Counted from the first letter of the stretch, positions 8,018 to 16,545 are shown. The stretch: 47,365 bases of DNA from an uncultured Eggerthella sp. (GCA_902464295.1 CABQIW010000011.1:1-47365), one strand, 5' to 3'. Notes: a model not told the origin generated them from the letters alone. Made by a program: numbers and translations.

Positions 8018-8977
8018 ATGCGAATCGTTTTCATGGGAACTCCTGCATTTGCTGCGACCATTCTCGATCAGCTGGCGCAGGCCTATGAAGTGGTGGGTGT
8101 GTTCACGCAACCTGATGCGATCCGCTCCCGTGGCAAGAAGCTTGAGCCAAGCCCCGTGAAGCAGACAGCGCTCTTTCGCGAGATCCCGGTGTTCGAATAC
8201 GCTACGTTCAAAGATAACGATGCCTTCGATCAGCTTGAAGGCTTGGCCCCCGATGTTATCTGCGTTGCCGCCTATGGTGTGCTGCTTCCCGCATCGGTGC
8301 TCGATCTGCCGCGTTTCGGTTGCTTGAACGTGCACGGCTCGCTCTTGCCACGTTGGCGTGGGGCGGCGCCGATCGAACGCGCCATTCTAGCGGGCGATGA
8401 GCAGATCGGCGTGTGCATCATGCAGATGGAAGAAGGCTTGGATACTGGGGCCTATTGCGCCTCGCGCGCAGTGTCACGTGGTCACCGGTCCGCTTCCGAG
8501 CTCACCGAAGAGCTGGCTGCTCTTGGCGCACAAGCGCTCATCGAGGTATTGGAGAATCTCGAAGAAGGAACGCTTGCGTGGGAAGACCAAGACGAAACGC
8601 AGGCGAGTTATGCGCATAAGATCGAGAAGGGCGAGCTTGATATCGCTCCTTGGATGAGTGCCAATGAAGCATTGCTCAAGATCCGCGCATCAAGCGAGAA
8701 TCATCCTGCGAAATGCACGATAGGAGGCAAGGATGTTACGGTCGTCTCGGCTGCGCTGGCGGATTGCGGCCCGGATGCGCCTCAAGCGATCGATGGGATC
8801 GAAGCTGGTCAGGTTCTCTTCGTTGCGAAACGCCTCTACCTTGGTTTTTCTGATGGCGCACTCGAGCTCACGTGCGTCCACCCCAGCGGAAAGAAGCAGA
8901 TGAGCGCACGCGATTTTGCTGCAGGCTTGCAGGGCGTGAAGCGCGGAGAAGTTCGTTGGGGCGCCTATGGCAACTAA
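8018..8977 (+). CDS. fmt: Methionyl-tRNA formyltransferase
   Basis: Formylates initiator Met-tRNA using 10-formyltetrahydrofolate. 319 residues from the ATG at 8018, preceded by AGAAGGAAGG; longer upstream frame overlaps def and is not coding-like. N-terminal MRIVFMGTPAFAATIL is the Rossmann start, and HGSLLPRWRGAAPIERAI holds the active-site Asn-His-Asp region and the signature SLLPxxRGxxP. The C-terminal OB-like domain follows from about residue 210. Stop overlaps the rsmB start by 11 bases, so fmt and rsmB are coupled. Confidence 0.96.
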   Translation: MRIVFMGTPAFAATILDQLAQAYEVVGVFTQPDAIRSRGKKLEPSPVKQTALFREIPVFEYATFKDNDAFDQLEGLAPDVICVAAYGVLLPASVLDLPRFGCLNVHGSLLPRWRGAAPIERAILAGDEQIGVCIMQMEEGLDTGAYCASRAVSRGHRSASELTEELAALGAQALIEVLENLEEGTLAWEDQDETQASYAHKIEKGELDIAPWMSANEALLKIRASSENHPAKCTIGGKDVTVVSAALADCGPDAPQAIDGIEAGQVLFVAKRLYLGFSDGALELTCVHPSGKKQMSARDFAAGLQGVKRGEVRWGAYGN

Positions 8978-10361
8978 GCATCGCCGCACATCCGCTCCTT
9001 CAACTGCCACGCCCGCACGCAAGACTGCGCTCGAACTGGTGCGCAGATCGCGCGAGTCCCGTCAGTTTCTTTCTGCTTTTGCCCCGCGGGTGCTGGAGTC
9101 AGCCCAGCTTGAAGGCGCTGACAAAGCCTTCGCTCGCTTACTCGCTCAAGGAGCGCTTTCGCTCCAGGTCACGCTCGACGCGCTCATAAACGAGGTGCTG
9201 CGCACGCCGCACGACATACAGGATGATGTGCGCGATGCGCTGCGCATTTCTGCCTACGAGATCATCTATTTGCATAAGGAAGATCACGCAGCGGTCGATC
9301 AAGGGGTCGAACTCGTGCGTTCGTTCGCGCCGCGCGCCACAGGCGTTGCGAACTATGTATTGCATCGCATCGTTGAAGCCAAGGAGCGCTTTCCTGAAGG
9401 CGACCCCGAGACTTCGCTCGAAGCCGCGGCGCGCTTCTATGGGTTTCCTGAATGGTTGGCAACGGTGATCAAGAAGGATATCGGCACGCGCAACGCGATC
9501 TCGCTCATGGCGCGCTCGCTCGAGCCAGCGCCGGTCTATTTCTCCGCAAACGAACTTTCCACTTCGCATGACGATATCGCACGCTTGCTCGAAGCGAGCG
9601 GTATCGAATTCAGCACGCATCGCTCGCTTGTGGCAGAAGCGTGTGGAGCAGATCTTATCTTCAAGCTGACGCATCGTGGCGATGTGGGCACTGAAGCGTT
9701 CAGCGCGCTGTTGGAAGATGAGCAGATCATCGTTTCAGATGCTTCTGCGCAGAGCATCGTCATGCGTGCAGTGGAGGTCTTGCCCAAGGAGGCCCGCATG
9801 CTCGAGATCGGCGCAGGCAGGGGAGTGAAGACCTTGCTCTTCCAGAGCTCGTGTGCGCGCTGCAACATTCAGCTCGCTGCATACGATGCGCTCGACCTTT
9901 CAGTGAAGAAGCTCGGTGTGCTCGAAGAGCGTGTGGCGAAGGCAGGGGGCAACATCGCTTCCGTCATGGCTCACGATGCGACCAAGCCCCTTCCGGTAGC
10001 CGATGAAACGTACGATCTCATCTTCATCGATGCGCCTTGCACGGGGCTGGGAACCTTGCGTCGACACCCCGAGATCAAGGCGCGCCTTCACAAAGAAGAT
10101 ACCAAGAAGCTCTCCGCTACCTCTCAGGCGATGCTCGTGCAGGCTGCGCATAAGGTGAAGCCTGGCGGTCATCTCATGTTCGCTACGTGCACCATCCTGA
10201 AAGAGGAGAACGAGAAGACGATCAAGCGCTTCCTTGCTTCACCTGCGGGTTCAGCGTTCGAGATCGTGGCAATCGGCGCGCAGGGCACGCCGTTCTTCAA
10301 AACGCCCTTCGATACGGGTGCCGACCTTCATTTCGCAGCGTTGCTCCAGAAAAAGCGCTAG
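8967..10361 (+). CDS. rsmB: 16S rRNA (cytosine(967)-C5)-methyltransferase RsmB
   Basis: SAM-dependent m5C methyltransferase of 16S rRNA, 464 residues. The first ~150 residues form a NusB-like helical RNA-binding domain. The methyltransferase part carries LEIGAGRGVKT (SAM motif I), DAPCTGLGTLRRHPEI with the first cysteine, and FATCTILKEEN with the second, matching the two-cysteine mechanism of the NOP2/Sun family. The usual motif I GAGPGGKT is here GAGRGVKT, a modest variation. The ATG at 8967 lies within the fmt 3' end. Last gene of the def-fmt-rsmB unit, a common arrangement. Confidence 0.93.
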   Translation: MATKHRRTSAPSTATPARKTALELVRRSRESRQFLSAFAPRVLESAQLEGADKAFARLLAQGALSLQVTLDALINEVLRTPHDIQDDVRDALRISAYEIIYLHKEDHAAVDQGVELVRSFAPRATGVANYVLHRIVEAKERFPEGDPETSLEAAARFYGFPEWLATVIKKDIGTRNAISLMARSLEPAPVYFSANELSTSHDDIARLLEASGIEFSTHRSLVAEACGADLIFKLTHRGDVGTEAFSALLEDEQIIVSDASAQSIVMRAVEVLPKEARMLEIGAGRGVKTLLFQSSCARCNIQLAAYDALDLSVKKLGVLEERVAKAGGNIASVMAHDATKPLPVADETYDLIFIDAPCTGLGTLRRHPEIKARLHKEDTKKLSATSQAMLVQAAHKVKPGGHLMFATCTILKEENEKTIKRFLASPAGSAFEIVAIGAQGTPFFKTPFDTGADLHFAALLQKKR

Positions 10362-10403
10362 ACCGCGCTCGGCGCGCGTGCTTTAATGAGATAAGTCTTT
10401 AAT

Positions 10404-10517
10404 GGCGGTACAGAGAGACCGACAAGGCGTGAAACCTTCACAAGGCGAATAACCTTACCGTAGGCACTTCAAGTGCCGGTCTTCTGTGCACACTCGAACA
10501 GACAAGGGGAGTGCATG
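10404..10517 (+). promoter_or_regulatory. PyrR-binding leader / translational attenuator of pyr operon
   Basis: The 153-base gap before pyrR holds a PyrR-type RNA site: CAGAGAG within GTACAGAGAGACC (10408-10420), closed by CGGT/ACCG. Downstream GGTCTTCTGTGC (10478-10489) is complementary to that site except for one bulged base, so the two structures exclude each other. The 3' part of that strand can instead pair with the ribosome binding site: TGCACACTC (10487-10495) with GAGTGCA (10509-10515), covering the end of AGGGGAG and the A of the pyrR ATG. A GGCACTTCAAGTGCC hairpin (10463-10477) lies between but lacks a T-run, so translation control, as described for mycobacterial PyrR, fits better than termination. 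Pairings seen directly; mechanism inferred. Confidence 0.72.
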
Positions 10518-11102
10518 CAACGAAGCGAAACCAACCAAACCTGCGTGATGGACGAGGACGAGATCGAACGTACCCTCGTGCGCATGGCGCATCAGATCCT
10601 GGAGCAGAATAAGGGGTGCAAAAACCTCGCGCTCGTGGGGATCCTCACCCGTGGCGATATCCTCGCTCGCAAACTTGCCGACATCATCTATAGCATCGAA
10701 GGTGTTCACGTTCCGGTGGGCTCGCTCGACATCAGCTTCTATCGCGATGATGCCTCGATCTCAGGTCTGCCTCAGCTTCATGGAACCGATATCCTGTTCA
10801 ATATCGACAACAAGACCATCGTGCTAGTGGACGACGTGCTCTTCACTGGGCGCACGATCCGAGCCGCACTCGACGCGCTCATGGATTTCGGGCGGCCAGC
10901 GCGTATCCAGCTTGCCATCCTGGTCGATCGCGGCCATCGCGAACTTCCGATCCGTGCCGATTTTGTTGGTAAGAACATCCCTTCAGCAGCGAATGAGAAT
11001 GTGCGTTTGCGCCTGAAGGATATCGACGGCATCTCATGCGTGACCATTTCGCCCATCGAGCCTGGTGAGCGCATCGGTTCTGCTCCGATCGGGGGTGAGT
11101 AG
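10515..11102 (+). CDS. pyrR: Bifunctional pyr operon regulator / uracil phosphoribosyltransferase
   Basis: RNA-binding regulator that senses UMP/UTP and has weak uracil phosphoribosyltransferase activity. 195 residues from the ATG at 10515 with AGGGGAG just upstream. The PRPP-binding loop VLVDDVLFTGRTIRAALDAL is intact in its core (VLVDDVLFTGRT), and LVGILTRGDILARKLA matches the PyrR N-terminal conserved segment. First gene of the pyr operon, directly behind the leader that carries a PyrR site, so autoregulation is expected. Three bases separate it from pyrB. Confidence 0.95.
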   Translation: MQRSETNQTCVMDEDEIERTLVRMAHQILEQNKGCKNLALVGILTRGDILARKLADIIYSIEGVHVPVGSLDISFYRDDASISGLPQLHGTDILFNIDNKTIVLVDDVLFTGRTIRAALDALMDFGRPARIQLAILVDRGHRELPIRADFVGKNIPSAANENVRLRLKDIDGISCVTISPIEPGERIGSAPIGGE

Positions 11103-11105
11103 CCC

Positions 11106-12044
11106 ATGTTCGATCATAAGAATCTGCTCTCGATCGACGAGCTTTCCGCTGAAGATATCATGACGGTGCTCACCTATGCCAAGACCTTCGAAGAGGTGAA
11201 CGAGCGCCCGATCAAGAAGGTGCCAGCACTGCGCGGCAAGACCATCTGCAACTTGTTCCTCGAGCCTTCGACGCGCACGCGTGGATCGTTCGAGCTGGCT
11301 GAGAAGCGTCTTTCCTGCGATACGATCAACGCAGGAGGTTCAGCCTCTTCCACCGTGAAGGGCGAGAGCCTTGTCGACACCGTCAAAACGCTCGATTCGA
11401 TGAAGGTCGACATGTTCGTCGTGCGCCATAAGTACGCGGGCACGCCGTATATGGTCTCACAGCATACCAACGCGGCCGTGATCGATGCGGGCGATGGCAA
11501 GCATCAGCACCCCACGCAAGCGTTGCTCGATCTCTACACCATCTGGAAAGAGAAGGGCTCGTTCGAGGGTCTCAAGGTGGGTATCGTGGGCGACATCGTG
11601 CACTCGCGCGTGGCGGGCTCGCTCGTTCCTGCGCTTGCGAAGCTCGGCGCAGAAGTTTACCTGATCGCGCCTGCCACCATGCTGCCAGCAGCGCCTGAGG
11701 CGCTCGGTGTTGCGCGTGTGTATGCGAGCCTGGATGAAGCGCTACCCGAGCTCGATGTGGTCTATATGCTGCGCATTCAGATGGAACGACTCGAAGAGGC
11801 GCCGTTTCCCAGCTTGCGCGAATACAACCTGCTCTATGGTCTTACTAAGGAGCGAGAAGAGCTCATGAAGCCGGATGCGATCATCTGCCACCCGGGCCCG
11901 ATCAACCGTGGCGTTGAGCTCGACAGCTATATGGCCGACGGCAGCCGTTCGGTCATCACCGATCAAGTATTTTCAGGAGTGTGCGTGCGTATGGCGCTCA
12001 TCTACCTGCTTTTAGGAGGGGCGAACGATGGATTATCTGCTTAA
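11106..12044 (+). CDS. pyrB: Aspartate carbamoyltransferase catalytic subunit
   Basis: Joins carbamoyl phosphate and aspartate in the second step of UMP synthesis. 312 residues. Carbamoyl-phosphate site FLEPSTRTRGSFE (residues 51-63) keeps STRTR; the HPTQALLDLYTI segment and GIVGDIVHSRVAGS are present, as is the aspartate-binding DVVYMLRIQMER and the C-terminal HPGPINRGVE. No pyrI regulatory-subunit gene is present, as in Gram-positive class B/C enzymes, which work with PyrC or alone. 17-base overlap with pyrC, whose ribosome binding site lies within pyrB. Confidence 0.96.
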   Translation: MFDHKNLLSIDELSAEDIMTVLTYAKTFEEVNERPIKKVPALRGKTICNLFLEPSTRTRGSFELAEKRLSCDTINAGGSASSTVKGESLVDTVKTLDSMKVDMFVVRHKYAGTPYMVSQHTNAAVIDAGDGKHQHPTQALLDLYTIWKEKGSFEGLKVGIVGDIVHSRVAGSLVPALAKLGAEVYLIAPATMLPAAPEALGVARVYASLDEALPELDVVYMLRIQMERLEEAPFPSLREYNLLYGLTKEREELMKPDAIICHPGPINRGVELDSYMADGSRSVITDQVFSGVCVRMALIYLLLGGANDGLSA

Positions 12045-13323
12045 AGGTGTGCGCGCGATCGATCCGGCTATCGGGCTGGATGCGAAGCGTGACATTCTTA
12101 TCGAAGACGGCGTTATCGCGCGCGTGGAAGAGACGATCGAGCCTGCCGAAGGCGTGAAGGTACTCGAGCGCGAAGGCTCTTTGGCCTTCCCGGGGTTCGT
12201 GGATGTGCATGTGCATCTGCGCGATCCCGGGTTCGAATATAAGGAGACGATCGAGACCGGTACCGCTGCGGCAGCGCATGGCGGCTTTACCGATATTTGC
12301 TCGATGGCGAACACGAATCCCGTTACCGATGGAGCGGCGATCATCGATTATGTGATCGAGAAGGCTCAGTCGGCAGGACATTGCACAGTGCATCCGGCAG
12401 GGGCCTGCACGAAGGGCCTCGAAGGCAATTCGCTCGCTGAGATGGGCGACATGGTCGCGCATGGGGCAGCGGCATTCACCGACGATGGCCGCGGCATCCA
12501 GGATGCAGGCATGATGCGCCGCGTGATGGATTACGCCAAGATGTTCGATCGTGTGGTCATGAGCCACTGCCAGGATGAAGGCTTGGTGGGCAAGGGCCAG
12601 GTGAACGAAGGGCCTGTTTCGACCAAGCTGGGGCTTGCTGGCTGGCCGGCGGCAGGCGAAGAGGTCCAGATCCAGCGCGATATCGCTCTTTCCGAGCTGA
12701 CGGGCTGCCCGATCCATATTCAGCATCTCACCACGAAGAAGGGTCTTGATCTGGTGCGCGAAGGAAAAGCGCGCGGGGCGAAGGTCACCTGCGAAGCAAC
12801 GCCTCATCATCTGGTGCTCTGCGATGAGGGCATCACCGAAACCTACGATACGAATCTGAAGATGAACCCGCCACTGCGTAGCAAGGCCGATAATGCTGCG
12901 CTCATCGAAGCAGTGGCTGACGGTACGATCGATGTGATCGCGACCGATCATGCTCCGCATGCAGCATTCGAGAAGGAACGCGAATTCGAGCTCGCGCCGT
13001 TCGGCATCACGGGGCTCGAGACTTCGTTCGGCCTGGTGAACACCTATCTCGTGAAGCCGGGGCATATCGATCATGCACGCCTGGTCGAACTCATGGCCAT
13101 TCGTCCGCGCGATATCTTGCGTATTCCGCAGGTCACGCTCGAGGCGGGAAGCCCGGCTGATATCACGGTGGTCGACCCCGACCTTGTCTGGACGGTCGAA
13201 GCGGGGGACATGTGCTCGAAATCGCTCAATTCGCCCTTCATCGGCTACGAGCTCACGGGCAGGCCGACCGATGTGGTGTGCAAGGGTAAGCTCACGCTTG
13301 AAGCAGGTAACGTGTGCGCCTAG
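12028..13323 (+). CDS. pyrC: Dihydroorotase
   Basis: Zinc amidohydrolase that cyclises carbamoyl aspartate to dihydroorotate. 431 residues, the long (class I) type. HVHLRDPGFEYKE at residues 61-73 has the metal-binding HxH, ATDHAPH near residue 310 has the catalytic aspartate, and the NPVTDG, SHCQDEG and HIQHLTTKKG segments supply the remaining metal and substrate ligands. The ATG at 12028 follows AGGAGG inside pyrB. A gap of 56 bases precedes pyrK and holds a TATAAT that may be an internal promoter. Confidence 0.96.
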   Translation: MDYLLKGVRAIDPAIGLDAKRDILIEDGVIARVEETIEPAEGVKVLEREGSLAFPGFVDVHVHLRDPGFEYKETIETGTAAAAHGGFTDICSMANTNPVTDGAAIIDYVIEKAQSAGHCTVHPAGACTKGLEGNSLAEMGDMVAHGAAAFTDDGRGIQDAGMMRRVMDYAKMFDRVVMSHCQDEGLVGKGQVNEGPVSTKLGLAGWPAAGEEVQIQRDIALSELTGCPIHIQHLTTKKGLDLVREGKARGAKVTCEATPHHLVLCDEGITETYDTNLKMNPPLRSKADNAALIEAVADGTIDVIATDHAPHAAFEKEREFELAPFGITGLETSFGLVNTYLVKPGHIDHARLVELMAIRPRDILRIPQVTLEAGSPADITVVDPDLVWTVEAGDMCSKSLNSPFIGYELTGRPTDVVCKGKLTLEAGNVCA

Positions 13324-13339
13324 GCGCTTGTTGTTCTTC

Positions 13340-13345
13340 TATAAT
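13340..13345 (+). promoter_or_regulatory. Possible internal -10 element before pyrK
   Basis: A consensus TATAAT lies 35 bases upstream of the pyrK ATG in the only sizeable gap of the pyr operon. No convincing -35 is present 16-18 bases upstream, so it may be chance. If used, it would let pyrK-pyrD-pyrF be expressed apart from PyrR control. Confidence 0.3.
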
Positions 13346-13379
13346 GGTTTCACTCGTAAACGCGCAATGAGGAGCTTGT

Positions 13380-14159
13380 ATGTGCGAAACTCTTCAACGA
13401 AGCGGCACGGTGCGCGCTAACAAGAAGCTCACCGATACCCTCTTCGTGCTCGATATCGAATCGCCCGATGTGGCTTGCACCCTGCAGCCCGGGCAGTTCA
13501 TCCATGTCAAGATCCCGGGCATGGATGATCATATCCTGCGTCGCCCGTTCTCGGTCTATCAGGTTGATGCGGACGCTGGCACTATGAGCGTGCTCTATCA
13601 GTGCGTGGGCTATGGCACCGATCATCTGTCCCGCCTTGAAGCGCCGTTCACCATCGATATCATCGGACCTGTGGGCAACCGTTGGGAAGTCCCCGAAGGC
13701 CAGCGTGTCCTGCTCGTTGCTGGCGGTGTGGGCGCAGCGCCGCTCTTCATCTTCGCCGAGCAGCTTGTTGCTGCTGGAAAGGTTGTGGATGTGGTATTGG
13801 GCGCGCAAACGAAGGATGCGCTCGTGGCACGCGAGGCTTACACGAAAGTGCTCGGGCGCGAACCGTATTGCGCTACCGACGATGGCACCTATGGCTATCA
13901 CGGGTTCTGCACCGGCGTGGTGAGCGAACTGCTCCAGACGAAGCCCTACGATCTTGTTGCGTGTTGCGGCCCTGAACCCATGATGAAGTCGCTCTGCGAC
14001 ATCACACTCGCCAAGGATATCCCTACAGCTATCTCGCTCGAGAAACGTATGGCTTGCGGGATCGGCGCGTGCCTCTCGTGCGTGGTGGCAACCACCGAAG
14101 GCTTCAAACGCTCGTGCGTTGACGGGCCGATCTTCGATGCTGCGAAGGTGGTGTGGTAA
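13380..14159 (+). CDS. pyrK: Dihydroorotate dehydrogenase B, electron transfer subunit
   Basis: FAD and [2Fe-2S] subunit that passes electrons from PyrD to NAD+. 259 residues; ATG at 13380 with GAGGAG upstream. FAD domain with LRRPFSVYQ (isoalloxazine site), NAD domain with LLVAGGVGAAPLF and ACCGPEPMM, and at the C-terminus the cluster cysteines in CGIGACLSC and the following SCVDGP. Directly followed by pyrD (stop and start are adjacent), confirming the class 1B heterotetramer. Confidence 0.95.
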   Translation: MCETLQRSGTVRANKKLTDTLFVLDIESPDVACTLQPGQFIHVKIPGMDDHILRRPFSVYQVDADAGTMSVLYQCVGYGTDHLSRLEAPFTIDIIGPVGNRWEVPEGQRVLLVAGGVGAAPLFIFAEQLVAAGKVVDVVLGAQTKDALVAREAYTKVLGREPYCATDDGTYGYHGFCTGVVSELLQTKPYDLVACCGPEPMMKSLCDITLAKDIPTAISLEKRMACGIGACLSCVVATTEGFKRSCVDGPIFDAAKVVW

Positions 14160-15074
14160 ATGAGCGTGAATATGCAGGTTTCTTTGGGTGGGCTTCTTAT
14201 GAAGAACCCGGTCACCACGGCATCGGGTACGTTCGCTTCGGGAAAGGAATATGCGCAGTTCTTCGACGTGAGCCGCCTTGGTGCGATCACCACCAAAGGG
14301 CTCTCGCTGAATGGCTGGGCGGGCAACGACACCCCACGCATCGCCGAGACCCCTTCGGGTATGCTCAACTCCATCGGGCTTCAGAACCCTGGCGTGGCAG
14401 CGTTCGTGGAGAAGGACCTTCCGTGGCTGCGCGAGGTCGATACGCAGGTCATCGTGAACGTTTCGGGTCATTCCGTTGCTGAATACCAGGGCGTGGTTGA
14501 AGCGCTCGAGGAGCATGAGGGCATCGATGCTTACGAGATCAACATCTCTTGTCCGAACGTCGATTGCGGCGGCCTTACCTTCGGCACCGACCCTAAGGTC
14601 GCTCACGAGGTGGTTTCCGCGTGCCGCGCGCAAACGCAAAAGCCGCTCATCGTGAAGCTCACGCCCAATGTTACCGATATCACCGAGATCGCACGCAGTG
14701 TCGAGGACGCGGGTGCCGATGCGGTCTCGCTCATCAATACGCTTCTGGGCATGGCGATCGATCCTTACAAGCGCAAGCCCATCCTTGCGCGTGGGGTAGG
14801 AGGGCTTTCTGGTCCTGCGGTCAAGCCTGTTGCGCTGCGTATGGTGTGGGAAGTGTACAAGGCACTCGATATTCCTGTGCTTGGCATGGGTGGCATCACG
14901 TGCGGGCTCGATGCGATCGAATTCATGCTCGCCGGTGCCAGCGCGGTTGCGGTAGGAACTGCGAACTTCATGAATCCTCAGGCCGCGCTCGAAGTGGTGA
15001 GCGGCATTGAGGCATACTGTATCGAAGAAGGCGTCAACGACGTTACTGAACTGATTGGAGCTTTGAATTGCTAA
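14160..15074 (+). CDS. pyrD: Dihydroorotate dehydrogenase B, catalytic subunit
   Basis: FMN enzyme that oxidises dihydroorotate to orotate. 304 residues beginning at the ATG next to the pyrK stop. NPVTTASGTFASGKE at the N-terminus, the NISCPNVDCGG loop with the active-site cysteine of class 1 enzymes, KLTPNVTDI, and the FMN phosphate site GMGGITCGLDAIEFMLAGASAV in parts. With PyrK it makes the NAD-linked class 1B enzyme suited to anaerobes. Its end overlaps the TTG start of pyrF by 7 bases. Confidence 0.96.
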   Translation: MSVNMQVSLGGLLMKNPVTTASGTFASGKEYAQFFDVSRLGAITTKGLSLNGWAGNDTPRIAETPSGMLNSIGLQNPGVAAFVEKDLPWLREVDTQVIVNVSGHSVAEYQGVVEALEEHEGIDAYEINISCPNVDCGGLTFGTDPKVAHEVVSACRAQTQKPLIVKLTPNVTDITEIARSVEDAGADAVSLINTLLGMAIDPYKRKPILARGVGGLSGPAVKPVALRMVWEVYKALDIPVLGMGGITCGLDAIEFMLAGASAVAVGTANFMNPQAALEVVSGIEAYCIEEGVNDVTELIGALNC

Positions 15075-15778
15075 ACTTCGAAACGCTGCCCGAATCCGAG
15101 CGCATCATCGTAGCGCTCGATTGCGGAGCAGATGAAGCGCTCGCGCTCGCTCACGCCCTTAAGGGTAAGGCCTCCTGGCTCAAGGTGGGCATGACGCTCT
15201 ACTATCAAGAGGGGCCTTCTATCGTGAAGGCGCTCAAGGATCTTGGGTTCAACGTGTTCCTCGATCTGAAATTCCACGATATCCCGCATCAGGTATATGG
15301 GGCTGCTGCGAGCGCAGCACGTTCTGGGGCCGACATGATCACCATGCATGCGGTTGGCGGCCTTGAGATGATGCGCGCTGCGATCGATGGGCTCATCGAA
15401 GCCGAACTTCCCGATGCCGTTACGCTCGGCATCACGGTGCTCACCTCAATGAGCGAAGAGGACCTTGCGCTCACCGGTGTTACCCGTAGCGTCGCTGAAC
15501 AGGTGCGCACGCTTGCCGAGCAGGCGCAAACGGCAGGGCTTTCCGGCGTGGTCGCCTCTCCGCAAGAGGCATCCATGCTGCGTGAGACCTTAGGGAGCGA
15601 AGCTTACATCGTTACCCCTGGCGTGCGACCGGCCGGTTCGAGCACCGACGATCAAAGTCGCATCGCAACACCGCGTCAAGCGTTCGATAACGGCGCAAGC
15701 CATCTCGTGATCGGCAGGCCTATTACCGCTGCACCCGATCCTGCTCTCGCATTCGACAACATCGTGAAAGGACTGTAG
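15068..15778 (+). CDS. pyrF: Orotidine 5'-phosphate decarboxylase
   Basis: Last step of UMP synthesis. 236 residues, TTG start at 15068 with GGAG about seven bases upstream inside pyrD. IIVALDCGADEALALA at the N-terminus, the catalytic DLKFHDIPHQV stretch (Asp-x-Lys-x-x-D), MHAVGG, and the phosphate site TPGVRPAG with the final HLVIGRPIT. All expected active-site residues are there. Two bases after its stop starts a pyrE-like gene. Confidence 0.96.
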   Translation: MLNFETLPESERIIVALDCGADEALALAHALKGKASWLKVGMTLYYQEGPSIVKALKDLGFNVFLDLKFHDIPHQVYGAAASAARSGADMITMHAVGGLEMMRAAIDGLIEAELPDAVTLGITVLTSMSEEDLALTGVTRSVAEQVRTLAEQAQTAGLSGVVASPQEASMLRETLGSEAYIVTPGVRPAGSSTDDQSRIATPRQAFDNGASHLVIGRPITAAPDPALAFDNIVKGL

Positions 15779-15780
15779 TA

Positions 15781-16260
15781 ATGGAACGAGCTGAAGTAAT
15801 CGATATCCTCACCCGCATGAAGGCACTGCCCGAAGACGTTGAGTCGCTTGACCCTAGCGCGGTAACCTTCGATGCCTATCGCTTGCTCGAAGATCCTATC
15901 ATCACCAACCGTATTGCGGTCGAAGCGCTCCAGCAGCTTCCCCCGAACTACAAGTTCGATGTGGTGCTCGCTGCGAATGAGGAGTCGAAGCTCCTTGCCT
16001 ACGCTATCGCTATGGCAGCCTGGGCGCGCTTTGCTTACGCAGATCTTGAAAGCGGGGAAGGCCTTACGAACGATTTTCACATCGACAAGAACGAGAAGGT
16101 GCTCATGGTCGATACGCTCGTGGACGAGGCAACCTCGTTCGAAGACATGGTCGATCTGATCGCGAGCAAGAAGGCCAAGAATGCAGGCGCTGTTTCGGTG
16201 GTTGCTTTGGGTGAAGCGAACCCGCTTTCGGAGAATTTCTACCCCTTGCTTCGCTTCTAA
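15781..16260 (+). CDS. Degenerate PyrE-like phosphoribosyltransferase-fold protein
   Basis: Occupies the place where pyrE (orotate phosphoribosyltransferase) is expected, two bases after pyrF, and aligns by eye with the middle of PyrE: DVVLAANEESKLLAYAIAMAAW matches the segment normally reading DVVxGPxxGGxxLAYxVA, and VLMVDTLVDEATSFEDMV (residues 107-124) matches the PRPP loop normally reading VLVVDDVVTTGGS. The acidic pair, the TTGG turn and the glycine-rich loop are all lost, and at 159 residues it is about 50 shorter than PyrE. I infer a non-catalytic or repurposed paralogue. The frame is intact, so it is not an obvious pseudogene; a true pyrE would then be elsewhere. Confidence 0.7.
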   Translation: MERAEVIDILTRMKALPEDVESLDPSAVTFDAYRLLEDPIITNRIAVEALQQLPPNYKFDVVLAANEESKLLAYAIAMAAWARFAYADLESGEGLTNDFHIDKNEKVLMVDTLVDEATSFEDMVDLIASKKAKNAGAVSVVALGEANPLSENFYPLLRF

Positions 16261-16486
16261 AGCAGGTGTGCTTCGAGCGATATACGGACCTCTAAAATAC
16301 AGCCGATCTTCAATAAACTATTGAAAAATTTATTACATTTCGGAAATAAATAGATGGTCATTTTCTCAAAAATTGCTTAAAATGCCAGTTCATTTAGGGA
16401 AAAGGGAAGAATGCCACTGAAGCGGCTGAATAAAAAGTTTGTGTGGAGTTTTCATATATAAAAGCTATACTTGAATGTACAAAAAA
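16261..16486. other. AT-rich gap upstream of mihF
   Basis: No gene seen. The stretch 16305-16470 is far richer in A and T than its surroundings, with A-tracts such as those at 16322-16330 and 16363-16380. A -10-like TATACT lies at 16466-16471 but no good -35 is paired with it. It probably carries the promoter of the mihF-gmk-rpoZ unit and may be a binding region for a nucleoid protein; neither can be shown from sequence alone. Confidence 0.4.
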
Positions 16487-16538
16487 GAAAGCGCTCCTCG
16501 CTTTCCTGTACTGTTCAACTGAACAAGAATAAAAGGAG
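16487..16538 (+). promoter_or_regulatory. mihF leader: anti-SD loop hairpin and palindrome
   Basis: GAAAGCG (16487-16493) and CGCTTTC (16499-16505) form a perfect 7-base stem whose 5-base loop is CTCCT, the exact complement of AGGAG in the mihF ribosome binding site (16534-16538). Between them lies the palindrome TGTTCAACTGAACA (16512-16525). Loop-to-SD pairing could damp translation, and the palindrome could be a protein site on DNA. Structures seen directly; function inferred. Confidence 0.5.
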
Positions 16539-16545
16539 ATTAACA

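Noticed and set aside
13350..14639. A 429-codon open frame opposite pyrK and pyrD
   Set aside because: Shadow of two genes with full catalytic motifs; no independent start signals.
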